In this document: positions 1 to 9,792 of the stretch, one piece after another
How the letters are laid out: every line of letters begins with the position of its first letter
Numbering within the stretch: position 1 is the first letter of the stretch
Assembly: GCF_014529535.1 (NCBI RefSeq)
Contig: NW_023503332.1
Span: 92,222 to 156,221 of the forward strand
DNA length: 64,000 bases
DNA from: Bradysia coprophila
Lineage: Eukaryota > Arthropoda > Insecta > Diptera > Sciaridae
Direction: 5' to 3'
Program-made: the position numbers and the translations under genes
Notes under the pieces: model-generated
Database searches by the model: none
Seen by the model: only the letters and a program-made list of their open reading frames with translations
Told to the model about the DNA's origin: nothing

Positions 1-2856
1 ATTTTGCAAAGGGCCCATTGCTCTTAAATTTCGTGCAATTCATGAAAATCGATTCGGGAACTTTTGGGAATTAATTCCCAAATAACAGGCCATGAACGAC
101 ACATTTAAATGGGAAACTCGAATCTAAGATAACGTTCTAGTCTAGTACAACCATCGCCGATTTTTTTTTATTCGAATTAAAATTACAGATAACATCTGAG
201 CAAAATAATGTAGAACACAGCTGTGTGATTTATCAATGAGTTGCGGTGTTTTCTTTATAGCATCGGTGTTTTGTTTTATGAAAATGTTGAGGGTAGTTTT
301 GCAGGTAGGTGAGAGTCTGGTAGTTAAAAGTCAATGTACAAATGCACACCCCCATCGAAAGTGTTTTTTTTTAAGTGTTATGATGACCCGTTACATAGAG
401 ATTAAAGTTAGGAAATTAAGTTCCAAACAAAACATTTTTATATTTTATTTCGATTCCGAACGTTATTTGAAGTATTTCTGCATTATATCATGCATCGAAA
501 TTTTGCATAAATAATTTTTAATTCAGTAAAGTACGTGAAAAATTAAGAAAATAAGCGAAGTCAGAAACCTTCTTCAACATGCGTGCATAGCGCGCCATCT
601 TTTTATTCAGTCGAAATTGCGAAAATTTACATGTGAAAGAATCGGGATATTTAGCAAAGATATAAACAAAATGTCCTTCTTCATTTGGCAAATGACCCTT
701 CTCCATCGGGTTGTACATGTTATGAACACAAAATCAGCTTTATAAAAAAAACTAAAAACATTTTTGTTATACTCTAGAATGATTTTTTGCTCATAATAAC
801 GCTCTAAATCGAAATAAAATCGTTGTTTAGAACTCAATTGCGAAATTTTTAAATTTACTTGCATCACTTCACAAGGGGACATACAAAAATAACGTCCGTA
901 ATTCAGCGTTGCCATAAATTTTTAACATATTTATTCCATTTATGTATTTCGGAGGTGTTAAATGTATAATCGACCCTCCAAATACCCCATTAAAATAGGT
1001 TGTATACAGCAAAATTTAACTGACTAAAATGCATACTTTTTGAGTTCCAACTTTTTTGGCAACACTGAATTGCGGACGTCGATTTTGTAATATATTCCAA
1101 ACAATTGTACAATGCAACAGAATAAAGTTTTTGGTTTTTTCCTGGATTGTTTTTTTTTAATAGTCAAGACCCAAGGGTCGGAATTTGTTTTTTCTTTTAG
1201 TTTTATTATTACTGCCTAATGAAAGTGAACGACGGTACCTCGTAACAAATAAAAACTCAAAATTTATCAAAGACTCATTCTTAAAACAATTTTTGATTGA
1301 ACGAAAAATACTCCAAAGATCTGAGTTGGCGACCGGTTGCCGAAATGTCCGTAAAATTAATCATCACACTAACAAATCTCCACAAAGAAAGGTTCTCTCT
1401 ACGATGAGACTGTGGTTCACGTCCAGCATCAGAAATTTACTCCACATCTTCTTCTATCTTGTACAACAGTTGTTGCATTCCAACAGTTCCATTTCTTTCA
1501 GAATTTTAGCAAGCGAAAAACAGAAAATCTCGTTAATCTTTCTAAATTGTTTCATGTGTACAGGGGCCATAATTATCAAAATCTACCGGAAATTTACCGA
1601 CACAACTTTTCGGTAAATTTTTGGGAGATTTAGGTAAATTTCGATAATTTTCAGTAATTTCGGTACACGAAATTACCAATTAGCCGCAGTATCAACATTT
1701 TGTTTGGCTTGTATTACGGACTCGACAGCTTCGTGGTCGTTAGCCTTCAGAATTCTTTTTTTTAAATTTCGTTGCTCAAATATCTTATTCTAGTGTGGAA
1801 AGCGTCAATGTTCAGTTTCAAAAAAGTGTGAGAATTACTTATTTATCTGTTGCATAAATGATAGCTTGTTGTGGAATTAATTCTACCACATAAAAAGGAA
1901 GAAAAAAAAGTTTCTCGATTTTAAGCTTCACTTAAACGAACTTAGAATGTGGACGGTTGCAGTAATTACACTAAAAAATTAACGATCAAACAAATCGATA
2001 AAAACGTTGTGACCGACTTGTGTTTAACGAAAAAAAAGAACGATGAAGAAAACATAGGAAGAAGAAAACTAAAGGAAAAATCAAGTATAATTGACGTATT
2101 TTTGCAATATATCGTTTAGTAACAATAATTGTGATAAAATTTGGGATTAAATACATTCGAAAGATAAAGAAGACGGAGGAAGAGAGGAAGTATTGGTCTT
2201 ACAATAAAAGGAGAAAAATATAATTAACACAAACAAAACAAACAAAGAAAATTCTAAGGGTGAATTAATTGTAAACGTACATATGTAACATTTTAGTAAT
2301 TAATATAAAACTTATATAGCAGACAAATTGTTAATTTAATTTTATTTTGGAAAACAAAAAAATTAGAATTATCGAATCTTTAATGTGCTATACAATACGG
2401 ATTATTCCAATTTGAAAATTTATCGACGTTTGTGTTTTACATTTGTATATTCTAATTTGCTCTTGCCGTTGTCGTTTTGGTTTAATCTGTTCACATATTC
2501 TTCGCAAAAATGCTGCAGATGCAATAAAAAAAGGAACAAGTGCAGTTACGTGCATTATTTTTACTTCCTGCATCATGACATGCGAACATTACTTTTTTTA
2601 CGCATTGACTTAGCTGATGGGAAATAAGGCGATTGTCAGGCCTGCCAGACTTAGGCCTTACCTTATTAACGAATTTAGAAAAGGTCCCATATGAAACAAT
2701 GATTACATGTCGAAACAGATGAAAAACGAGAGCATGGAAGAAATGTTGGTAAGCAAGACGTGATATTGAATTACTAGGTCCAACCTGTTGGGTGGATCAG
2801 GTCCCTTGACTGTCTGAACTTTTCAATAATTTTTGTATTGGTAATGTACAAAAACA
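1..2856. other. Non-genic AT-rich stretch
   Basis: No gene is recognised. Short ORFs (up to 143 codons at 1185-1616) have no family motif, and most are broken in the second copy. About 405-500 and 780-850 are diverged inverted copies of each other. The segment missing from copy 2 (about 415-837) covers the space between them. The counterpart in copy 2 is about 9793-12192, with the same lack of genes. Confidence 0.6.
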
Positions 2857-3050
2857 TAATGGGCGACTGAAGTTTTGACAAATTATTTTTAATCGACGTA
2901 AAACATTATTCTAAGCAAACAATTGTTCTACGGCATGCCTCTAAAATGCACCGATTTTTTTATAAACCTAATTGCAAAAATTAATTTTACCCTAAACGGA
3001 CAGCCGTTTTACGTCGATTAAAAATAACTTGTCAAAACTTCAGTCCATTA
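2857..3050. mobile_element. Small inverted-repeat MITE, TA-flanked
   Basis: The ends form an inverted repeat of about 42 bp. The left arm reads GACTGAAGTTTTGACAA followed by a T-rich part and TCGACGTAAAAC; the right arm is its complement with one mismatch. The outermost matching bases are ATGG/CCAT, bounded by TA on both sides, which would fit a Tc1/mariner-type target duplication. No coding capacity. The copy-2 equivalent is 12193-12386. Confidence 0.7.
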
Positions 3051-3464
3051 GAAGAAGAACTGCTAGAGCGGACTTAGTTTCACTGACAATGGCTTCGCTT
3101 CGCTACTAAATAGATACAAAAATTCGATTAGCAACAACAACTAGAGCGTTCGATTTACATAATCTATTTTGGAACGGAACTAGGGAATGTAACCAGGAAA
3201 TTAAAAACCGGGAAAAACCGGGAAAAACCGGTTAACCGGTTTACCATTTCCCGGGATTTTTTTTTCATTTACCGGTTAACCGACCTTCAAAAATTGAATG
3301 ATTTTTACATTTTTCCTTGGCAATAATACCTTGAATTGAATTATTCTTCTAGTTGCATTACAGCATTACATCTGATTTGAACTCGTTGTGAACATTTTCA
3401 TCACATTTTCATCGTAAATTGCACCTCAAGATCAGCCCTAGACTGAGAAAAAAGGATCAGTTTA

Positions 3465-3576
3465 TTTTGCGTTGCTGAGCTGGACAATCATGCTGTAATT
3501 TCTATTGTAATTGAATTTTCACCACAGTCCAAACAAAAGAAAATGCAGCATAATTGTCGATCTCAGCAACGCAAAA
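3465..3576. mobile_element. Nested short inverted-repeat element
   Basis: TTTTGCGTTGCTGAG at the left is mirrored by CTCAGCAACGCAAAA at the right, with weaker pairing continuing inward to about 32 bp. It is 112 bp long and non-coding, inside the hAT element. No clear target duplication. The copy-2 equivalent is 12801-12912, with one changed base in the right arm. Confidence 0.55.
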
Positions 3577-3959
3577 TGTGTCATTTGCACGTAGCCTTAA
3601 GTTTGCAACTCTAAAATTGATGTTCTTTAGAAAGTCTACAGAATTCGAAGTTTAGAAGATCGTGTTACTACATCTTTAAGAAGCCAATTGAAGCAACGTC
3701 CGTCAAAAATTCATGAAAACAGTTCAATAAGGAGCTTACCTTTCATTTATTTCCTTTCTCAGCATCTCGCTCAGCATAGTAAAAAATTCAATCTTTACAC
3801 TGTTCAACAGAAATTTTGAAACTAGTTCACACGATCGATTTCCGATATTTCTGTTGAAATATGTAGATATGAAATTCTTTATCATCCTGAAAAATGCAAA
3901 TAAAGGAATGGTAAACTCATTTCTGAAGGGCTTCGCGAGCACAATAAGCCACTTAGTAG

Positions 3960-5195
3960 GCCAAGGGACTGAATACCGTGAAAACCTTGAGCAAACGTCT
4001 GACATTACTGGACGTCCACCCTGCATTGCGATTGCTAAGGAGCTCATTGTCATCTCCTCGATTCCAACATTTACTTAGATGCAGTCCAACGTTCACGCAT
4101 CCGCACCAATTGACCGAGATTGACAACTTTTACCGGTCCACCGTGGAAGCGATCACCAACAACGAATTAAACGAAACATCTTGGACCCAAGCTTCATTGC
4201 CTTTGGCATCGGCCGGACTAGGCATCAGAAAATTAATCGATTTGGCTCACCCAGCGTACTTTGCTTCGGTTTATCAATCACAAGCTTTGGCAAACCGAAT
4301 TCTCGCGAAATTTAACTTGAGTGTCATAAATGATCAATTTAACGCATCGATCGAATCGTATCCACCTGAGTTTATACCTTCAAAATCAGATCAAAAAAGG
4401 TGTCAATCGTCCTGGGATTTGTTGCGAGTGAAACGCATTTTCAATGAGTTGATGTCATTCAGTGACCAAATTGATCGAGCTAGACTTCTTGCGTCATCAA
4501 CAAAAACATCATCAAAGTGGCTGCAAGCTGTTCCTTCTCATCAATTGGGCCTTCTGTTGGACAACAACGCCGCGAGAATCGCAGTGGCAATTCGTTTGGG
4601 CAGCAAGATTTGTGAACCACACGTTTGTGTTTGTGGGTATATAGTCAATTCAAATGGTCACCATGGGCTATCATGCATTAAAATGATTGGTAAATACGCC
4701 AGACACACCGAAATAAACAATATCATATCAATGGCTGTTGCATCTGTCGGATTTCCGAACACTCGGGAACCACATGGTCTATCTCGCCGAGACGGTAAAC
4801 GTCCAGACGGTTTGACCAGCTACCCCTGGAGCCACGGAAGATCGTTAATCTGGGACGTCACAGTGGTTGACACTGTAGCTCCATCGTACATCAATCTAAC
4901 ATCCAACAAAAGTGGGGCTGCAGCTGATCATGCAGAACGCGACAAACACAACCATTACATTGACTTGAAGCGTCGTTACCATTTCACGCCCGTGGCATTC
5001 GAATCGTTTGGGTCTATCGGACCGGAAACTGAATTGTTTTTGTCAAATTTGGGAAAACTTATGAAACGCAAAACCGGCGATCCGCGAAGTCTGGATTTTT
5101 TGCTCCAACGGATTTCAATTGCCATCCAGAGGGGCAATGCAGTGAGCATCCGTAATACCTTCTGTGATAATAGTGATGCTAACGTATTCTTGTGA
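3960..5195 (+). pseudogene. R2-like retrotransposon C-terminal fragment (zinc knuckle + restriction-like endonuclease)
   Basis: The frame is open from 3960 to the TGA at 5193-5195. No plausible ATG precedes the conserved part; the first possible initiator near 3978 is GTG, so the frame looks 5'-truncated. Numbering from 3978, residues 1-95 resemble the region after the reverse-transcriptase core, with HPALRLL, SPRFQ and ASAGLGIR. Residues 217-233 hold a zinc knuckle (C217, C219, H228/H229, C233), followed by R242-H243. Residues 275-293 hold RPD followed 15 residues later by WDVTVVD. That matches the PD-(D/E)xK-like endonuclease seen in R2-clade non-LTR elements. The polymerase domain is absent. 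An AATAAA lies about 55 bp after the stop. Fold and clade are assigned from memory of the motifs. Confidence 0.65.
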
Positions 5196-5408
5196 TAATT
5201 TCAAAAATTCTTCTATTTATGTAATTTAATTGTATAACAAAGTCAAATGAATAAAAAAATGCAAACTTAGCAGGGGTAGGATAAAAGCATTTGTCATCGG
5301 TGCAAGTTACAAACTCCCAACTCATCCAAATTTTTTTTTTCTCATTTACCGTTTTTCCCGTTTCCCGGTTTTTCAAAATCGACGGTAAATGCATTCCCTA
5401 AACGGAAC

Positions 5409-6202
5409 CTAACCTCAGGAATTCCATTCTCAACTAAGCAATTTTTTTTAAATTTGGGTTAAGAAAACTATTTCAGTTATTGTGTTAACAAAGGGCAGAA
5501 ATTGCTTCTTTTTTGAGAACTACTTTTGAGACCAGATGGTTGAACCGATACCACACCATTTTCGAACTTGACTTGAAGATTTCTATACTTCATCGAATAA
5601 AAGTAAAGTTTTTTGGAAATCGGTTGAGCATTGGTCAAGTTATCGTGTTAACAAAGATCAGAAAAGTGTTACACTTAACGTTTATTCTGTTGTAAGACCC
5701 ATGACTTACAGGGAATAATTTCATAGGAGACAAAATATTGATTAAATCGAATTTCACATCGGGTGCAAATAGGGGCGTGATTAGCTTGTGTGAAAGTCTG
5801 CATAAGACATTCAAATATAGCTCTGATACACGAATAGTCTTTCAATAGTACACATTGTTGTTGATGAAAGAGGAGTACCACGTTCTGTTCCACTGGATAA
5901 GCACAAGTACATTTTAAATTGAAGGAATCATAAGAATCTACGAAGATATTGAAATAATGTCGACTATCTACTATTACATGCTGAAGCCAGCAAAGGGAGT
6001 GCCTTAAAAGTACGGTAAATCATTCAAATAATTACGGCAAGTTATTCAGTTTTCCTCACGAGATGTCTCTCCTTTACTAGTGTGTCGTTATCACAAAGTT
6101 GTTTTGTCAAAATTTAAGTCAAAAACAGAATATATGTTTACATACATTCTTCACCATAAAATACATTCAAAATATAATAATAATATTCAAAATCATATTG
6201 GG
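5409..6202. other. Stretch between hAT element and BTB gene
   Basis: No supported gene. It would contain the BTB gene's promoter and 5' UTR. A - strand frame here is 72 codons in copy 1 and 116 in copy 2 (15011-15361), because of a small indel near 5981. That argues against coding constraint. The equivalent stretch in copy 2 is 14745-15540. Confidence 0.5.
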
Positions 6203-7067
6203 ATGACATCAAAGGAACAGTACAGAAACAGTCTACCCGCCGACGCATTTGAAAAACTTTTTACGAATGATACAGCCGATGTCCACTTTGTTTTTGAACA
6301 GGATGGTGTCGTTCAACAGATTCCGGCACACAAATCTCTTTTGTCAGCTTTGAGTTCTGTATTTGATACCATGTTTAATGGTAATTGGGAAGACAGCAAC
6401 GAAATTGTTATTACAGACGCCGGTGCAGCCGCATTCCAGGAATTTCTTCAGTTTTTCTATAAAGGTACAATCTGCTTGTTGTTGTTTTGCTTGTCGTGTG
6501 CACTTGACGACACCACCAATACAAAATCTAAACATTAAAGGTACAGTAGAATTGACGGAGGACAACGCTCATGAAGTCTTGTATCTTGCCAACAAATATG
6601 ATGTCCATCAAGCTATGTCTACGTGCGCGAGGTTTTTAATCGATCGCCTATCGTTGAAGAACGTTCTACGTACGCTCGAAATGGCTGATTTGTGCGATTT
6701 CGATGAACTGCAAGAAAAGTGCGAAGTATTCATTGGTCGGAATATCGAAAAAATTTCCAAATCCAAAGAGTTTCTTCAATGTAACGTTACTATGCTGGCA
6801 AACATCATGGTTATTGATTCACTTGAATGTGATGGAGAAAATATTTTCGATGCGTGCATCGCATGGGCGACGAATGCTTGTGAAGCGAAAAACATCGATC
6901 CGACGGATGTTAAAAATTTGCGAACAGAATTAGGGGATTGTTTCAATTTGATTGGTTTCATTGGTATGGGAAAGAAGGAATTCGCAGCACGATATCGCAT
7001 TTATAAAGACATGTTCACACGGAACGAAGTTGATAATATTTTCCTGGAATTTTTGGACAATTATTGA
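6203..7067 (+). CDS. BTB/POZ-BACK domain protein (one intron)
   Basis: Exons are 6203-6464 and 6541-7067, with a 76-bp GT-AG intron; phase is kept and the product is 262 aa. The start at 6203 is chosen because the BTB domain follows directly; the frame is open further upstream but shows no domain there. Residues about 20-110 form the BTB fold: ADVHFVF, then IPAHKSLLSALSSVFDTMFNG, the usual core. Residues about 115-220 look like a BACK domain (LEMADLCDFDELQEKCE). There are no Kelch, MATH or PHR repeats. Short BTB-BACK proteins of this kind often act as substrate adaptors for Cullin-3 ubiquitin ligases; the partner here is unknown. A possible polyadenylation signal AATAAA follows the stop within about 12 bp. 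Intronless shadow ORFs run into the intron from both sides. Confidence 0.85.
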
Positions 7068-7255
7068 CAAATTAATAAAAATTCAAATCTAACTGAACGA
7101 ATTCAAATCAAATGGTTAATACAAATAATGTAGTTCAGTCTCGCAACTCAGAGAGTAATAAAGAACTCTAAAAAAAGAATGAAGATTAATACCAGAAATA
7201 TTTTTTTAGATGAAAATATCAGAAATATCTTTCAAAATGTATTCCAAATACATAT

Positions 7256-7443
7256 CAGAGGCAGTGAAATTTCAGCATGAATTTGGTTTTTCAGCTGATT
7301 CACACAAACAATCGAAACTGTTGAAACGTCTTTATACGATTTAACCATCACTACGCCCATGCGTGTACTAGCTTCAACAGTATTAAACAAGTATAAAACG
7401 TTTTCATTGTATGTGTGGATCAGCTGAAACTTCACTGCCTCTG
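7256..7443. mobile_element. CAGAGG-type short MITE
   Basis: CAGAGGCAGTGAAATTTCAGC at the left is mirrored at the right with one mismatch. A second inner pair, CAGCTGATTCACACA, is also mirrored. The 188-bp element is non-coding. CAGAGG ends are hAT-like, but the flanks show no clear 8-bp duplication. It lies about 190 bp downstream of the BTB gene. The copy-2 equivalent is 16594-16781. Confidence 0.55.
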
Positions 7444-7776
7444 ACTGTGCAGAGATTGGATTGTGCGTAACGAATTTACATCAAGTGATCCTAATATTTT
7501 AGTTAACTAAGTACAAAATAAATAAGATTACTTTAAACTAATTACGACTCGAAATAAATTGAAAGAAGTTTTTTCGAACAGAACGGCACAATTAATCTCA
7601 ATGATCAAATACTAAAAGTTTTTTATGAAAGACATAAAACGCCTTTTAAATTGTACCAAAAGTTTTATTTTTTCAACTACTTAAGTTTCGATCAACTATG
7701 TCAACTATCAACTATCATTATCAAGTTGATGTCTTCTCAAAACTAAGATTTACAAACAATCTATCGTTATATATAT

Positions 7777-8347
7777 TAGGGCGTATCGAATTTTGAGAAT
7801 TTTAAGGGCCGCGATAGCCTGTGTGCGGAAAACGTAGATCATTGAAAACTAATTCCAGGCATATGGGTGATGGATCCGAAGGTGCCCGGGAAGAAGTCCC
7901 CCCGGACGACTTTAACTTTCAAATGGTCATAACTCGGAAAGTTGAGAGTATTTCTGAAAACAATGTTCTAGCAGGATGTAGAGCGTTAAAAACTCTACAA
8001 AACTGCCAAAGAAACCGATGGTCCAAAAGGTGTGTCTGTCGAGGTTTTCTAACATCGAAAGTTCGACATTTTCGTTTTTGACTTTTATTTCCTGAGAGAC
8101 AAATTATTAAGTTTAGCTATTGGCATGAGGTTGTAGAGGAGGTCGAGTACTACCAGTACACTAGGCATTGTCCCGGTCGGCGATCCATCCGAAACCACTT
8201 TTTCAACATTAATGAATGAACTTTTTAAGTGTACCCACGTCGCCCACGAAGCCAGTGCACTGTGCAGACAATGTAACCGGTGTTGCTGAGTCGAGGTAAC
8301 CTTGGCCAGTAAGTGCACATAATATTCCATAACAGTAGCTGAACTCT
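7777..8347. mobile_element. Foldback element, left arm only
   Basis: It begins TAGGGCGTATCGAATTTTGA and follows the left arm of 17114-18484 for about 570 bp, then breaks off at about 8347. The loop and right arm are missing and unrelated sequence follows. A short hairpin (TAACGGAGG / CCTCCGTTA) sits exactly at the break (about 8348-8375). Confidence 0.85.
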
Positions 8348-9792
8348 TTTTAACGGAGGTTGATTCCTCCGTTAAAAGATGAAAAAAAAAATCAATTTTC
8401 CATTGATCGAAATGCACCGCCGAATTAACCGACCATGGAAGGTAGGTTTATTCAGCGCTGTTTCACACTGACATTCAATGTCGTCCACCTGAAGTTTATT
8501 TTCGCGGTTCACAAGTGACTTCGGAATTAAGCGTATATCGGTGGGTTTTGAAATTAAGTCTAATCTTGTGTGAAATAGATGTTCAATGTCTTTAATTTTC
8601 ACCAAGCAATCTGACGAAACTTCCTATTAAAAAAGTCTTAAATTTGCGAACAACCTGCGACAATGTTTTAAAAACCGAAATCAAAACCCACTACAAACAC
8701 TTGGCGATCCACTTGGCGATCCACTTGTCAACGTCGGACAATAACATGAACAAATTTCTTAGTCTATTGAAAAACTATTTACTGTTCCGTAGTTCTGAGA
8801 TCCGTAACTAAAATCCGTTAAATAAAAATTTAATTGAGTTACAAACAATTTTTTTTTTATTTTTTATCGATGGAGAACCTAATTATAAGACACTTTGTCT
8901 CGTATCATATGCCAAAAAAAGTTAAAACTTTTTTTATAAATCATTTTGAAAGTCACTAAAAACACGAAAATTCGAATAGAAATACAGTATGTCATCAAAA
9001 ATTTTTGTATTTCGATTCGAATTTTCGTGTTTTCAGTGACTTTCAAAATGATTTATAAAAAAAGTTTTAACTTTTTTTGGCATATGATACGAGACAAAGT
9101 GTCTTATAATTAGGTTCTCCATCGATAAAAAAAAAAAAAAATTGTTTTGTAACTCAATTCTCTTTTGATTGACTCCGGGCTTATTGCAACGACATCTATT
9201 GGCGTAATAGCGAAGCATTTTTCTGTGGATAGAGTAGAAAAGGATGGAAATGGACTGCCGTAATACCGCTCCTTCATCGGCTTAAAACAGTACATATTAT
9301 CTGCTAAATCTTTTATGTGGATAATATCCATTGAATCGCTCAAATTTTAATGTCTTGACCATCAAGCATTGCGTCGCAGTTTTTAAAAGAGTTGTTGATT
9401 TAAAAGACGTCTGTATCTCTACAGACAACGCCTTGAGGGAAAACATTCTTGCTTTTCTTAAGAGCAATGAACCCTTTGTAAATTAGTAGCCTACATTTCG
9501 GCGGAAATATATTCGTTTTTTGATGATTTCTCTGCACCAAATTTTTCTTTGAAAAAGTAAGACCATAAAAGCACGCAAAAAATGTATTACTTTTAAAGGG
9601 AAAATTGAGAAAATCTTTCAAGATTGTGTAAATTTATGTAATCTACACAGGTTTCTCCAAGTGTGTTAAGATATGACTCACAAACCAATTTTTCTTTTAA
9701 AAGTAACATACTTTTGCGGTCCTACTTTTTCAAAAAAAAAAAAGATTTTGGTTCAGAGAAATCATCAAAAAACGAATATTTTTCGGCCTACA
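8348..9792. other. Unduplicated spacer between the two segment copies
   Basis: No gene is seen. It contains the long palindrome 8829-9161. It also contains the left half of a diverged inverted repeat: about 9400-9621 pairs with about 9663-9870, which straddles the start of copy 2. The remaining sequence is AT-rich and featureless to the eye. Confidence 0.6.
8829..9161. mobile_element. Near-perfect long palindrome (foldback MITE)
   Basis: Arms of about 155 bp are almost exactly complementary around a spacer of about 20 bp near 8985-9004. Matching landmarks are ATCGATGGAGAACC / GGTTCTCCATCGAT and AATTGAGTTACAAA / TTGTAACTCAATT. T and A tracts sit just inside the ends. Short ORFs on both strands are consequences of the palindrome. 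No target duplication was identified with confidence. Confidence 0.75.

Larger units (their letters stand above)
3181..5400. mobile_element. 2,220-bp hAT-type element carrying an endonuclease-like ORF
   Basis: The left end begins TAGGGAATGTA and the right end is the complement of TAGGGAATGCA. Both are flanked by the same 8 bp, AACGGAAC (3173-3180 and 5401-5408). An 8-bp duplication and TAGGG ends are hallmarks of hAT transposons. Subterminal ACCGGGAAA-type repeats cluster near both ends (about 3207-3285 and 5336-5385), as expected for transposase binding sites. No hAT transposase is present. The interior carries a nested short inverted-repeat element and a 405-codon ORF resembling the C-terminus of R2-like retrotransposon proteins. 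The element is therefore non-autonomous for transposase but carries foreign coding sequence. Confidence 0.85.
1..8347 (+). repeat. Segmental duplication, copy 1 (left end outside window)
   Basis: This stretch matches 9793-17681 nearly base for base. The offset is 9792 at the left end, 9336 across the hAT element and 9338 across the BTB gene. The two BTB reading frames translate identically, and the 405-codon endonuclease ORFs differ at only two residues. Relative to this copy, copy 2 lacks about 423 bp (roughly 415-837) and about 9 bp near 247. Similarity stops at about 8347, inside the left arm of a foldback element that is complete in copy 2. The window begins inside this copy, so its true left edge is not visible. 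A recent duplication or an unmerged haplotype in the assembly would look the same. Confidence 0.93.

Noticed and set aside
1185..1633. 143- and 73-codon ORFs in the left part of the duplication
   Set aside because: The reading frame is altered by small indels in copy 2 (10663-10968) and there is no motif. Treated as chance.
3978..3980. GTG as start codon of the endonuclease ORF
   Set aside because: GTG is not a normal start in animals, and the frame is open upstream of it. The ORF is better seen as 5'-truncated.
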